The notes beneath the pieces were generated by a model. That model did no database searches, was not told where the DNA came from, and saw only the letters and a list, made by a program, of their open reading frames with translations. Shown here piece after piece: positions 43,770-53,106 of a stretch of 64,000 nucleotides of DNA (within the stretch, counting starts at the first letter, position 1; each line of letters begins with the position of its first letter). Origin of the DNA: Chondromyces crocatus. GTDB lineage: Bacteria > Myxococcota_A > Polyangia > Polyangiales > Polyangiaceae. The translations under genes were made by a program, and so were the position numbers. The DNA is taken from contig NZ_CP012159.1 of assembly GCF_001189295.1 (NCBI RefSeq), forward strand, positions 5,782,525-5,846,524, read 5' to 3'.

Positions 43770-46700
43770 GTGCCGTCTCCGATATCTGACGCCCTCTCTA
43801 CCCTCAGCGACCGGGGACTACGCCGGCTGCTTGGTGCCCGAACATTCCTCCGCGGGTTGGAATACTTCCGTCGACGGGTCGTCGAGGACATCGCCGTCCA
43901 TGATGCCTCCGCGACAGGGACGGTGCGCGCCGCCGATTCCGAACCTTATGGAGTGCGGGTGGATCTCACGCCCGACGGCATCAAGTCGCAGTGCTCCTGT
44001 CCAGCGTTTCAGAAAGCAGGGCAGCACTGCAAGCACGTCGCGGCGCTCTTGATCACCGTCCGTGACCACGCGCGCGGCTCACAGCCTCGTCGTGAACCGC
44101 CGCCGCCTGCCGTGGTGCCCCAGACCGCGCATGCCGGAGGAGGCAACGCCAACCACGAGGCGCTCAAGCGCGTCCGACGGCGTGATCGGAGAGGGCGGCT
44201 CTCCTTGACGCCTCCCATGCCGACACAGCCTGTCGCACACCCGGGGCCTTCGGCGTCGAACGCTTCTCTGAGCGCGCCGGCCCAGGATGCCACGGCGCGA
44301 CAGACGGGCATCGGGGCCTGGCTGCCTCCGGAGGGGGTCGCTGGTGCCCGTCGCGTCGAGTTCCGCCTGCACGTCAGGCAGGGAGCCCTCACCGTCACCG
44401 TCCTCGATGCGGAAGCGCGGGTCCCCGTGCTGCCCTCGGCGGCACTCTCCTGGCAGGCGATGTACCCGTCGCCGGATCGGGACGCGCTGCGGCTCCTCGC
44501 ACGCTTCGAGAGTGGCAACCCTCGTCACCCTGCCGTGGACATCCGCGGTGAGGACGTGGCTGAACTCCTGCCCTTGCTGGAAGGGCAGCGGGTGCTGCTC
44601 GAGCCAGCCCTGATGCAGCTCCGCTTCTCGGAAGACGTCCTCCGACCCCGCTTCGATCTCGAGACCGTCGGTGGAGACACCATCATCGTCAAGGCGAGCT
44701 TCGAGCGTGCCAATGACCGCCGGCGGTTCTCGCTGCTCTCCGGTGGCTGGTTCGAAGGATGGTCGGGCTGGCACATCGACACGCAGGAGGGGATCGCGAG
44801 GCGCGTGGACAAGCGCGTCTCCCCGGCAGCGCTGCGGCGCCTCCTGCGATCTCCGACCATCGGTGAGCCGATGGCGGAGCTGCCCCGCATCATCATGCAG
44901 GGGTTGCCCAAGATCGCCCTCGAAGTGGGGGCCGAACTCCCGGATCTGGGCCAGATCGCCGACGTCGTCGACCTGATCCCCACATTCCGGATGCGGGCCG
45001 GCGGCTCGCTCATGGACGCCCACGTGTCCTTGTTCGCAGCTTATGGCGACGCCGAGGTCGCCGTGCGCGCCGACGGCATCACCTTGCCGGTGATCGTGCA
45101 GCCCCCCGAAGAAGGGATGAAGCGGGCGCGGTGCATCCGGCTCGACATCGCCGCTCAGCAGGAGGCTGCGAACAAGCTGCTCTCCCTGGGACTGCAACCG
45201 GACGAATCAGGGCAGGGCTTCACGGCCAATGGCGACCATGCCCTCCGCTTCTGGACCGACGGGCTGGGCGAACTGCCGGATGACTGGGATCTCTTCGTCC
45301 CCGAAGACCTCGTGGACACGCAGGTGAGGGGCAAGCCGATCGCCGTCTTCGCCAAGGTCACGAGCGGGATCGACTGGCTCAACGTCAAGCTCAGCTTCGA
45401 GAGCGAAGGAATTGGCGTCGATCGCGAGGAGCTGAGGCGCTGCCTCGCCCAGGGCAAGCGTTACGTGCGGCTCGAGGATGGCTCGTTCGCGCCCTTCGAT
45501 CCCGAGGCCATCCGCACGATGCTCGATCGCGAGATCGAGCTGCTCACGGCGGCGGGCAAGGGAGGCCGCATCCCGCTCGCGCAGGCCGGCCGTGTCCACG
45601 AGCTGCTTCAGCACACCTCCGGAACCAGCGTTTCCGCTGGTGCCCGTGAGCTCTTCCAGAAGCTGAGCAGCCTGGAGGAGATCGGCAGCACCAAGAAGCC
45701 CCGGGCACTGAAGGCGACGCTTCGCCCTTACCAGGAAGCCGGCCTCTCCTGGCTCAAGTTCATCCACGACATCGGCTCGGGTGGCGTCCTCGCCGACGAC
45801 ATGGGCCTCGGCAAGACGGTCCAGACCATCGCGCTGCTCCTGGCCGTGAAGCAGGAGACGAAGCACCTGCGCGCGCTGATCGTCGCGCCGACCAGCGTCG
45901 TCACCAACTGGGAGCGCGAGCTCGAGCGCTTCGCGCCGTCGACCTCCGTCGCACTCTGGCACGGGGCCGATCGCAAGGAGCAGATCGACGCCGTGAAAGA
46001 GGCGGAGGTCGTGATCACCAGCTACGCCTTGCTCCGCCGGGACGAGGACTTCCTCGCCAAGCAAGACTTCGACTACGCCATCCTGGACGAGGCGCAGCAC
46101 ATCAAGAACCCGCTCAGCGCCACCGCCGCGGCGGCGAAGCGCCTCAAGGCCAAGCGTCGCCTTGCGCTGACGGGAACGCCCATCGAGAACCGCCTCTCGG
46201 AGATCTGGTCGATCTTCGACTTCGTTTCACCGGGCCTGCTCGGGCCTCTCGACAAGTTCGAGCAGCGGTTCTCGCGACCCATCGAGGCGGGCGACTACAA
46301 GGTCGCCCAGCGCCTGCGTGCGGTCATTCATCCCTTCATCCTGCGCCGGACCAAGGCCGAGGTGGCGGGTGATCTGCCCGAGAAGATCGAGACGGATCAG
46401 ATCTGCGACCTCACCGGCGAGCAGCGAGCGATGTACATGAACATCGCCCGTGAGGTGCGCGCACAGGTGATGGGCGAGGTGGAGCGCGTGGGGCTCGCGA
46501 AGAGCCAGATCCAGATCCTGGCGGGCCTCACCCGCCTCCGTCAGGCCGCCTGCGATCCCCGCCTGCTCGGTCTCCCCCGCGACTTCACGGACGAGGACTC
46601 CGGGAAGCTCGTCGCCCTGCGTGAGCTCATCTCGAACGCCATCGAGGGCGGCCACAAGGTGCTCGTCTTCAGCCAGTTCGTGATGATGCTCAAGATCATC

Positions 46701-47111
46701 GAGAAGGCGATGAAGGAAGACGGGGTGGCCTACGAGTACCTCGACGGATCGACCAAGGATCGCATGGATCGCGTGGAGCGCTTCCAGAACGACCCGAGCG
46801 TGCCGATCTTCCTCATCAGCCTCAAGGCGGGAGGCACGGGTCTGAACCTGACGGCTGCCGACACGGTGATTCACTTCGATCCCTGGTGGAACCCGGCCGT
46901 CGAGCAGCAGGCAACGGACCGCGCGCACCGCATCGGGCAGACCAAGGTGGTGACGGCCTACCGCCTGGTCGCTGCGGGCACCATCGAGGAGAAGATCCTC
47001 CAGCTCAAGGCGAAGAAGCGCGAGCTCGTCGCGTCGGTGCTGAGCGAGGACGTGGGGGGCGCCAAGAAGCTCACCAAGTCCGATCTCGAAGAGCTGTTCT
47101 CGGTCGACTGA
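43770..47111 (+). CDS. SNF2-family helicase with N-terminal SWIM zinc finger
   Basis: Encodes 1113 residues from a GTG. The SWIM zinc finger is CSCPAFQKAGQHCKH (Cys75, Cys77, Cys87, His89). A central alpha/beta region (about 180-640) precedes the ATPase core: DDMGLGKT with Lys682, DEAQH with Asp773, and LTGTPIENRLSEIWS. The second RecA lobe has VFSQFVMMLKIIE, SLKAGGTGLNLTAAD and QATDRAHRIGQ. These are DNA translocases that remodel nucleoprotein complexes; the bacterial SWIM-SNF2 class is linked to repair or transcription. It is monocistronic, followed by a double hairpin. Confidence 0.92.
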   Translation: MPSPISDALSTLSDRGLRRLLGARTFLRGLEYFRRRVVEDIAVHDASATGTVRAADSEPYGVRVDLTPDGIKSQCSCPAFQKAGQHCKHVAALLITVRDHARGSQPRREPPPPAVVPQTAHAGGGNANHEALKRVRRRDRRGRLSLTPPMPTQPVAHPGPSASNASLSAPAQDATARQTGIGAWLPPEGVAGARRVEFRLHVRQGALTVTVLDAEARVPVLPSAALSWQAMYPSPDRDALRLLARFESGNPRHPAVDIRGEDVAELLPLLEGQRVLLEPALMQLRFSEDVLRPRFDLETVGGDTIIVKASFERANDRRRFSLLSGGWFEGWSGWHIDTQEGIARRVDKRVSPAALRRLLRSPTIGEPMAELPRIIMQGLPKIALEVGAELPDLGQIADVVDLIPTFRMRAGGSLMDAHVSLFAAYGDAEVAVRADGITLPVIVQPPEEGMKRARCIRLDIAAQQEAANKLLSLGLQPDESGQGFTANGDHALRFWTDGLGELPDDWDLFVPEDLVDTQVRGKPIAVFAKVTSGIDWLNVKLSFESEGIGVDREELRRCLAQGKRYVRLEDGSFAPFDPEAIRTMLDREIELLTAAGKGGRIPLAQAGRVHELLQHTSGTSVSAGARELFQKLSSLEEIGSTKKPRALKATLRPYQEAGLSWLKFIHDIGSGGVLADDMGLGKTVQTIALLLAVKQETKHLRALIVAPTSVVTNWERELERFAPSTSVALWHGADRKEQIDAVKEAEVVITSYALLRRDEDFLAKQDFDYAILDEAQHIKNPLSATAAAAKRLKAKRRLALTGTPIENRLSEIWSIFDFVSPGLLGPLDKFEQRFSRPIEAGDYKVAQRLRAVIHPFILRRTKAEVAGDLPEKIETDQICDLTGEQRAMYMNIAREVRAQVMGEVERVGLAKSQIQILAGLTRLRQAACDPRLLGLPRDFTDEDSGKLVALRELISNAIEGGHKVLVFSQFVMMLKIIEKAMKEDGVAYEYLDGSTKDRMDRVERFQNDPSVPIFLISLKAGGTGLNLTAADTVIHFDPWWNPAVEQQATDRAHRIGQTKVVTAYRLVAAGTIEEKILQLKAKKRELVASVLSEDVGGAKKLTKSDLEELFSVD

Positions 47112-47179
47112 AGGCGGCTGTCGTCCCTCGACGACGGCCGGCCCCAAGGCGGCTGTCGTCCCTCGACGACGGCCGGCCC
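47111..47179. terminator. Two tandem identical hairpins between convergent genes
   Basis: A 34-35-bp segment beginning AAGGCGGCTGTCGTC is present twice in a row (47111-47145 and 47146-47179). Each copy folds as GGCTGTCGTC-CCTC-GACGACGGCC, a 10-bp stem with one G-U pair. It lies right after the SNF2 stop and just before the end of the convergent TolR gene, so it can terminate both. Confidence 0.7.
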
Positions 47180-47189
47180 GTTCGCCGCC

Positions 47190-47909
47190 CTACTGCTTCC
47201 CGCTCAGAACCATCAGGTGGTACTTCCCGTACTCGGACTGCCCGAGCGTGAAGAGTACCTCGATGAGGAGCCGGTACGGGGTCGTCGCGTCGGCGACGAC
47301 GATGGCCTCGGAGGTCGAAGCGTCGAGCCCCTTGGCGGTGCGCACGGCCTTGTCGGTCTCGCGGGCGTGGGAGAGCGCGTTGGCGAGCGGGACGATGTAG
47401 AGGTCCGTCGGACCACTTCGCTTGTACTTGGCCTCCAGCCCGCTCTGCGCGAGCTGCTCCGGCCCCGGGAGGTAAGCGACGGGGTTGGGGTCGTCTCCCA
47501 CGAGGATCTGGGATTTCGAGATGACGACGGTGACGCCTTCCTGAGACGGCTCGCCCTGCATCACCGATTTGGGCAGCGTGAGATCCTTCGATTGCGGGAT
47601 CGAGGCGGACGACGAGCCCACGCTCTTCAGCATGAACACCAGGATGATCGTCATCAGATCGAGCATCGCCGTGATGTTCAAGAAGTCGATCTCGGGGTCC
47701 TTGTGGTTGCGCCGGATGGCCTTGCGGAGGGCTGCCTTGTACCGGACGACGCTCGCCCCGCGCGGGGCCTGGGCAGGGCGGCGCGGCTGGGAAGGGGAGG
47801 GGTGCCCGACGCCAGCGGGCTCGAACCTCCTGTCGGCTTCCGGGCGGGCAGGGAGCGCCTCGACGGGCTGGCCGGGGCGATCGTCCATGGGATGCCTGCC
47901 GCTGCTCAT
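47190..47909 (-). CDS. TolR/ExbD-family motor protein (module 1, second TolR)
   Basis: Encodes 239 residues. A Pro/Arg-rich cytoplasmic N-terminus (about 1-70) is longer than usual. The single membrane helix has the proton-carrying Asp in NITAMLDLMTIILVFML, and a periplasmic domain follows, including VTVVISKSQILVGDDPN and EAIVVADATTPYRLLIEVL. It shares an ATGA overlap with the preceding TolR gene, so the two are translated together with the TolQ homolog. Together they should form a proton-driven motor complex. Confidence 0.9.
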   Translation of the reverse strand: MSSGRHPMDDRPGQPVEALPARPEADRRFEPAGVGHPSPSQPRRPAQAPRGASVVRYKAALRKAIRRNHKDPEIDFLNITAMLDLMTIILVFMLKSVGSSSASIPQSKDLTLPKSVMQGEPSQEGVTVVISKSQILVGDDPNPVAYLPGPEQLAQSGLEAKYKRSGPTDLYIVPLANALSHARETDKAVRTAKGLDASTSEAIVVADATTPYRLLIEVLFTLGQSEYGKYHLMVLSGKQ

Positions 47910-48466
47910 CGTGCCACCCCGAAGTGAACATCGGGGAACAGCTCTTCCTCCCCGTCTCGCCGTAGCGCATCCATCGTGCTCACGATGACCTGAAACTGGA
48001 CGTCCGCATTCGCGGTGAGGGTGACCTGCGTCTCCTGGGCGAACTCCGGCTGGGCCCCCTTGAGGCGCTTTGCACAGGCGGTGACCGCCGCATAGTCGTG
48101 CATCTTGTCCACCATGGGGATGGTGACTCCAGCGCCGACCCCAGCACAGCCAGGGGCGATGTTGCCACCGGACGTCTTGAGGGAGATCCCCTGGCTCGTG
48201 ACCAGGGCCGAGAGATTCAGCGCCTTGCTGGCAGCCTCCGAGCGGACCTTCCCGCCGCCGATCGCGGGAGGGGTGCTGTCGATCGACGTGATGAAGATGA
48301 CCGACACGCTGGCGAGCACGAAGATCATCACGTTGGTGATGATGTCGAGATACGGCACGACGTTGAGCTCACCGGCCTCTTCTCCGGGCGCCGGCTCCTT
48401 GGGTTGAGACAGGCGTCGGATCCTGGATCGCTGGGCCGGGCTGAGTGTCTCCCCTGCGTCCGACAT
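47906..48466 (-). CDS. TolR/ExbD-family motor protein (module 1, first TolR)
   Basis: Encodes 186 residues. One membrane helix carries the conserved Asp in VVPYLDIITNVMIFVLAS. The periplasmic domain contains a Cys pair (CAGVG...TACAKRL) and ends with QVTLTANADVQFQVIVSTMD, the usual TolR-like strand-helix. It is 3 bp after the TolQ-like gene and overlaps the next TolR gene. Two different TolR subunits with one TolQ is the arrangement of the AglRQS gliding motor of Myxococcus; the relation is inferred from layout. Confidence 0.9.
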   Translation of the reverse strand: MSDAGETLSPAQRSRIRRLSQPKEPAPGEEAGELNVVPYLDIITNVMIFVLASVSVIFITSIDSTPPAIGGGKVRSEAASKALNLSALVTSQGISLKTSGGNIAPGCAGVGAGVTIPMVDKMHDYAAVTACAKRLKGAQPEFAQETQVTLTANADVQFQVIVSTMDALRRDGEEELFPDVHFGVAR

Positions 48467-48469
48467 GAG

Positions 48470-49147
48470 CTAGTAGCTCGACTTGCTGCTGATGGTGAGC
48501 AGGTTGAAGACGCGCTCGGTGGTCGACTCCAGATCGTGCTGGATGTTCTTCGCGCGCGTGTGGAGGAGCACGTGCGCGATCATGCAGATCACCGCGATCC
48601 CGAGGCCGAACGCCGTGTTGTACATGGCCTCTGCGATGCCGTTGGAGAGCATGCGCTGCTTGTCGGCCTGGGACAGCCCCTGTGCGGCCAGGGCGGCGAA
48701 GGTGTTGATCAGACCGAAGACCGTCCCGATCAGCCCGATCAGCGTGGCGATGTTGGCGAGCGACCAGAGCGCCCCGATCCGCTTCTCCGCCTGCGGCTTG
48801 AGCTCGGAGAGCTTCTCGCTGAGTGCTGCATCGATCTCGTCCGCGCCCTTGCTCGCGTGGGTCAAGCCCGCCTTGACGAGCTGGAGGATCGGATAATCGT
48901 TCCCGTCACAGAGCTTGATGGCGCGGTCCACGTTGCCGGCTGCGACCAGCTTCTTTATCGCTGCGAAGAACTCCTTGGAGTTCACCCGGTAGCGACTGAG
49001 CTGGAACGCGGTCCGCTCGATGATGATCGTCACGACGACGGCCGACACCACGAGATTCGCAACGATGAATGTGGGGTTGTGCTCGATGGCCGCCCACATC
49101 CCACCTTGGCCACCGCCTTCGGCTGCCAACATCACCAGAAGACGCAT
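48470..49147 (-). CDS. TolQ/ExbB/MotA-family motor protein (module 1)
   Basis: Encodes 225 residues. Three membrane helices: near the N-terminus (TFIVANLVVSAVVVTIIIE), ANIATLIGLIGTVFGLINTF in the middle and AFGLGIAVICMIAHVLL at the end. The conserved stretch GLIGTVFGL and the Thr/Ala-rich third helix form the proton path with the Asp of TolR subunits. The ATG at 49147 follows AAAGGA; the longer open frame begins in unlikely sequence. First gene of the three-gene motor operon. Confidence 0.9.
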   Translation of the reverse strand: MRLLVMLAAEGGGQGGMWAAIEHNPTFIVANLVVSAVVVTIIIERTAFQLSRYRVNSKEFFAAIKKLVAAGNVDRAIKLCDGNDYPILQLVKAGLTHASKGADEIDAALSEKLSELKPQAEKRIGALWSLANIATLIGLIGTVFGLINTFAALAAQGLSQADKQRMLSNGIAEAMYNTAFGLGIAVICMIAHVLLHTRAKNIQHDLESTTERVFNLLTISSKSSY

Positions 49148-49971
49148 CCTCGCAGTTCCTTTCTCGCCTCTGCACGCCTGAGAAACCCATTGACCACAGG
49201 GCGCCGGGACTATAGCCGCCGGCCGATCCCCGGAGCAAGCGCGGTGCCTGGCGTGGTTCACCGAGCAAACCCGGCTCCAGCTGGCGCTCGGTGAGGGGTT
49301 CCAGGAGGGGAGCGCGTGGCCTCGACAGCGCTTGGATGATGAGCACGTAACCACACGATTCTTGCAAAGTTTTGGCTTTACGGTTGTCCATCACGACGAT
49401 CCAAATCTTTCTTGACGGCCCCGTGTCCCACTGGAGAAGATGCCCATCTCCCCTGAGATGGGCTGGACGGTCATCGGGTTCGCGCCGTTGCGTTGGTGTG
49501 ATCCCGCGGCGCCCAGGGGGTCATTCGGTGCGAGTCGCTGCTCTTTACCCGCACGATGCCGTTCGACCCGTCGCCATTGATGTGGCGGGCGGTGATTGAC
49601 GTGGTGCGCGAGCAGCCGAGGCGTGAGGCCTGACGATCCCATGTGGACGAGTCGCCCAGCGGTCGGGGGGCACGGATTTCCGGAGCGCGAAGAGCCGGCG
49701 GCGGGCGTGGGCCGCGCTGCACTGCGGCTCGCAGCGTGGGTTGCGCTCGCCAATTGTGCCGCACTGTCCTCTTGCGAAGAGGCTTGGCGCTCGGCTAGCG
49801 TCCACTGGCGCTCGCGGCGCACATCACGCCGCTCCAGCGTCCGGGCCAGCCGGAAACGAAGCTGGAGTGAGGCGCCTGGGTCGGGCGATGTTCTTCTGCT
49901 CAGCCCGACGTTTGAATTCTGAAGCGGCACCCTCATCGTGGTGACGCGAGGCGAACTGGAGGAGACAAGCA
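49148..49971. other. 824-bp region between the two divergent motor modules
   Basis: Short frames on both strands lack motifs and ribosome sites, so no gene is called. The segment 49355-49440 is locally A/T-rich (for example TTCTTGCAAAGTTTTGGC), which may mark a promoter. It separates two head-to-head TolQ-TolR-TolR operons, so it may hold the control region for both. Confidence 0.45.
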
Positions 49972-50634
49972 ATGCACGGTTTGTATGAAGCGTTCATCGA
50001 GGGTGGGTGGGGGATGTGGCCCATCCTGTTCTGGTCGGTTGTCACGATCGGCATCATTGTCGAGCGCGCCCTCTTTCTGTTCGGCTCGTCGATCAACAAG
50101 GACGTCTTCCTGGCGACGATGCAGAAGTGCATCCTCGCTGGTGACGTCGCCAAGGCCGTGAAGATGTGCTCGGCGGCGAACGCGCCCCTCGCGCGCATCG
50201 TCCAGGCGGGTCTCGTGAAGGTGAACCGCCCCGACGAGGAAGTTCAGGCGGCGATGGATGAGGCGGCGCTCCGTGAGCTGCCCAAGATCAGCGCACGCAC
50301 CTCGTACCTCGCGCTGCTCTCGAACCTCGCGATGCTCTGTGGCCTCCTCGGCACCGTCGCCGGTCTGATCAAGTCCTTCGGTTCCGTCGGTGGTGAGTCC
50401 GTCGACCCCAGCCAGAAGGCCCGCATCCTGGCCGCCGGTATCTCCGAGGCCATGAACTGCACCGCGTTCGGTCTGGCGGTCGCCATCATCGGCCTCCTCG
50501 GCTACGCGGTTCTGAACGGCAAGACGCAGAGCATCGAGGACGACATCAACGAGGCTTCCGTGCAGGTCCTCAACCTCGTGATCGCGAACCGCCAGAAGGT
50601 GAACGTCGCCGCGGTCGGGCAGCAGGCCGCCTGA
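49972..50634 (+). CDS. TolQ/ExbB-family motor protein (module 2)
   Basis: Encodes 220 residues. GGAGGAG precedes the ATG. Helix 1 is GGWGMWPILFWSVVTIGIIVE, helix 2 is SNLAMLCGLLGTVAGLIKSF, helix 3 is CTAFGLAVAIIGLLGYAVL. Conserved AAGISEAMNCTAFGLAVAI carries the Thr/Ala proton-channel face. Related to, but clearly different from, the module 1 TolQ. It opens a four-gene operon with two TolR genes and an accessory membrane protein. Confidence 0.92.
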   Translation: MHGLYEAFIEGGWGMWPILFWSVVTIGIIVERALFLFGSSINKDVFLATMQKCILAGDVAKAVKMCSAANAPLARIVQAGLVKVNRPDEEVQAAMDEAALRELPKISARTSYLALLSNLAMLCGLLGTVAGLIKSFGSVGGESVDPSQKARILAAGISEAMNCTAFGLAVAIIGLLGYAVLNGKTQSIEDDINEASVQVLNLVIANRQKVNVAAVGQQAA

Positions 50635-50861
50635 TCTTGGTGATGGCGCCGCGAGCATGGATCCACCACGCACGACCTCGTGTCGGTGTGGTGGATCTGT
50701 GGCTTCTGGAGGAACGAATGTTCGGCCGGGAACCTGCGAGCGGTAGCGGTGTCGGAATCAAGTCCCTTGCTCCACCTGATGTCCTTCGGGTGTGGAGCGG
50801 TGGGAAGCGGTAGGCAAAGGCGCTTGGGTGGGCCCCTGTGGCCCACGGTTGGGAAGGCACC

Positions 50862-51434
50862 ATGGGTGGCGTAGACGTTGGCGGCGATGGCGGGAAAAAG
50901 CGGGCGACGAACAGCGAAGTCAACATGATTCCGTTCATCGATCTGCTGATGTGCACGATCTCGTTCCTGTTGCTCACCGCAGTATGGGTGACCAACTCGC
51001 GGATCAATGCAGATGCGCAGGTCCCAGGTCCTCCGGATCCGAACCAGGAGTTGACCCCGCAGACCCCGGAAAAGGTCCTCAATCTCCATATCGCCGAGAA
51101 TGACTTCGGCCTGGTGTGGAAGCAGGGCGCCACGGTGGTCAGCGAAGTGCGGGTCCCGAAGGTGCCCGTGGAGATCAAGGACGGGGCGCGCGTTCTGGTG
51201 CGTTACCCCGAGCTGGCGAAGAAGATCGACGAGGAGTGGAAGCAGCAGGGCGGCCACCGCGATCCCAGCGACAAGAAGCTCGACCAGGCGATCCTGCACA
51301 CGGACAACCGCCTGCCCTTCAAGGAAGTCATCGCGGTTCTGGACGCGCTCTACTCCCCGAAGCGCGAGATGAAGATGCCCGACGGTCAGGTGAAGTCGAT
51401 TCCGGCGTTCAACATGACGTTCTCGGTGCGGTGA
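50862..51434 (+). CDS. TolR/ExbD-family motor protein (module 2, first TolR)
   Basis: Encodes 190 residues from the ATG at 50862 (GGAAGG upstream); an in-frame start 8 codons before is less likely. The membrane helix carries the proton-binding Asp in NMIPFIDLLMCTISFLLL. The periplasmic domain starts after a Pro-rich stretch and contains VPVEIKDGARVLV and LPFKEVIAVLDALYSP. The 227-bp gap after the TolQ gene is larger than usual but has no other gene. Confidence 0.9.
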   Translation: MGGVDVGGDGGKKRATNSEVNMIPFIDLLMCTISFLLLTAVWVTNSRINADAQVPGPPDPNQELTPQTPEKVLNLHIAENDFGLVWKQGATVVSEVRVPKVPVEIKDGARVLVRYPELAKKIDEEWKQQGGHRDPSDKKLDQAILHTDNRLPFKEVIAVLDALYSPKREMKMPDGQVKSIPAFNMTFSVR

Positions 51435-51450
51435 GGAAGGAGCACTCTCG

Positions 51451-52044
51451 ATGTCCGGGATGCATGAAAGATTTTCGATCAAGCACCACAATCCGCACGC
51501 GCACGTCATTCACGTGCCCGGCAAGCGGCTCCTGAAGCATGTCCCGCTCAGGTTCGTCTGGAACAAGGTGTCTGGTCACGGTCGTCGAGGTGTCAGCACC
51601 TCGCTCAATCTGACGGCCTTCATCGACTTCCTCATCACCATCGTCGTCTTCTTGCTGATGTCCTTCTCGGCGTCCGGCGAGATCGCGGTCGACAAGAACG
51701 TGAAGCTGCCGAAGGCAGAGAACGTCGAGGATGTGATCGACGCACCGATGGTCGCCGTGAACGGCAACCAGATCCTCGTTGACGGAGTTCTGGCTGGCTC
51801 GACCCGCGCCATCGAGGAACTCGGCCGAATGCAGAAGATCGACGAGCTGTTCAACATCCTCAAGAACAAGCGCGAGCTCTGGAAGCAGGTCGAGCCCAAC
51901 AAGCCGTTCCCGGGTGTCTGCATCCTCCAGGTCGACGCCGACATCCCGGCGATCGTCGTGAAGAGCGTCTTCCAGACGGCTGCGTTCGCGGGATACCCGA
52001 ACGTCAGCTTCATGGTTCAGAAGATCCCTCCCTCCTCCAATTGA
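51451..52044 (+). CDS. TolR/ExbD-family motor protein (module 2, second TolR)
   Basis: Encodes 197 residues. The His-rich basic N-terminus (FSIKHHNPHAHVIHVPGKRL) is cytoplasmic. The membrane helix LTAFIDFLITIVVFLLMSF carries the conserved Asp. The periplasmic domain includes GNQILVDGVL and PAIVVKSVFQTAAFAGYPN. A strong GGAAGGAG lies before the ATG, 16 bp after the previous stop. With the previous TolR it suggests a heteromeric TolR pair. Confidence 0.9.
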   Translation: MSGMHERFSIKHHNPHAHVIHVPGKRLLKHVPLRFVWNKVSGHGRRGVSTSLNLTAFIDFLITIVVFLLMSFSASGEIAVDKNVKLPKAENVEDVIDAPMVAVNGNQILVDGVLAGSTRAIEELGRMQKIDELFNILKNKRELWKQVEPNKPFPGVCILQVDADIPAIVVKSVFQTAAFAGYPNVSFMVQKIPPSSN

Positions 52045-52101
52045 CCGCAGCGGGGCCACGGCGTCCGTGCGATGCGTGGCCCGTCGAGCGGAGCGATTCC
52101 C

Positions 52102-53106
52102 ATGGCACAACATCAGCCGCGTGAACGCGGGCTGCCTTCTGTCGCAGAGGCGCGACAAAGGCGCAGTTCCATCCGCTGGATGCCGCCGAAGTTCTGGGCG
52201 TATGCGGGCATCGCTCTGGCCGTCATCCTGATCCTCAACTGGAAGTGGTCTCAGGGAAAGGTGGAGAGTTCCCGCCAGAAACTGATGGCCAAGCAGCGCG
52301 CCGTAGCGGTCGAGCTCGGGGCGCGCTGGTCGAGCTTGCGCGATCGGGTCGAAGGCTGGACGACGGAGCTCGCTCACAACGCCGGTCCAGAGGTCGTCGA
52401 CAAGGACGCATTGAAGGGGTGGGACTTCAGGCAGATGCCTGGCATCTACCTCCGGCTGCGCACTGATCAGGCCACGACCGCCGAGGAAGTACGGAAGGGC
52501 GCGGTGGGATCACTCCGTGACGCCTTCACGGCCTGCTTCCTCCGCGCGAACAACCCGAACCCGCTGGCAGGCAAAGAGTGCCTGAGGACGCGCGACTGCG
52601 AGCGAGGCGAGTACTGCAACGAGAACGATCGGTGCTCGAAGCCCGTGCAGCCGTTCAACCTGCGGATCCCCTACCGCAGCTTCCGGATCCTCTCGGACGA
52701 GTTCGTTCGCGATGTCCAGGGGGCGAATGAACTCGGTCTTCGTGCGCTCGACGGAACGTTCGAAGACAACGTGAACGACGATCTCCCGCTGGCGACCGAG
52801 CTGCTGGCGCGCGCTCAGTACTATCTCGTCGTGCTCGACGAGCCGGCGGAGGACGGCAAGGCGCAGACGACCGATGAGCTTCTCGCTTCCCCGCACCACG
52901 CCAGGATCGGCGTGTGGCGTCTCTCGGACGACAAGCTGGTGGTGCGGGTGCGTCGCGAGGCGAGCGCGGAGCTGAGGGGCGGAACCCCGGTCGTCGACGA
53001 TGACGTTCTGGGGGCACGTCAGCGGCAAGCGAACAGCTGCGCCCTGGCCCTCGCCGTGCGACAGGCGATGGGGGACGCTTCCGCGGCGGCGGTCAGCCCC
53101 GAGTGA
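52102..53106 (+). CDS. Membrane protein linked to the motor module
   Basis: Encodes 334 residues from the ATG at 52102; an ATG ten codons before is possible. One membrane helix near the N-terminus (FWAYAGIALAVILILNW) is followed by a charged helix (KVESSRQKLMAKQRAV) and a periplasmic domain. This has a Cys-rich knot (ECLRTRDCERGEYCNENDRC) like EGF/EB-type modules in lipoprotein families. It is 57 bp after the second TolR gene on the same strand, so it is probably an accessory subunit or cargo of the motor. Not recognised by family. Confidence 0.78.
   Translation: MAQHQPRERGLPSVAEARQRRSSIRWMPPKFWAYAGIALAVILILNWKWSQGKVESSRQKLMAKQRAVAVELGARWSSLRDRVEGWTTELAHNAGPEVVDKDALKGWDFRQMPGIYLRLRTDQATTAEEVRKGAVGSLRDAFTACFLRANNPNPLAGKECLRTRDCERGEYCNENDRCSKPVQPFNLRIPYRSFRILSDEFVRDVQGANELGLRALDGTFEDNVNDDLPLATELLARAQYYLVVLDEPAEDGKAQTTDELLASPHHARIGVWRLSDDKLVVRVRREASAELRGGTPVVDDDVLGARQRQANSCALALAVRQAMGDASAAAVSPE

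Noticed and set aside
49391-49972. 193-codon minus-strand frame between the motor modules
   Set aside because: The sequence is Arg/Ser/Pro-rich without domain features, and it overlaps the module 2 ribosome site region.
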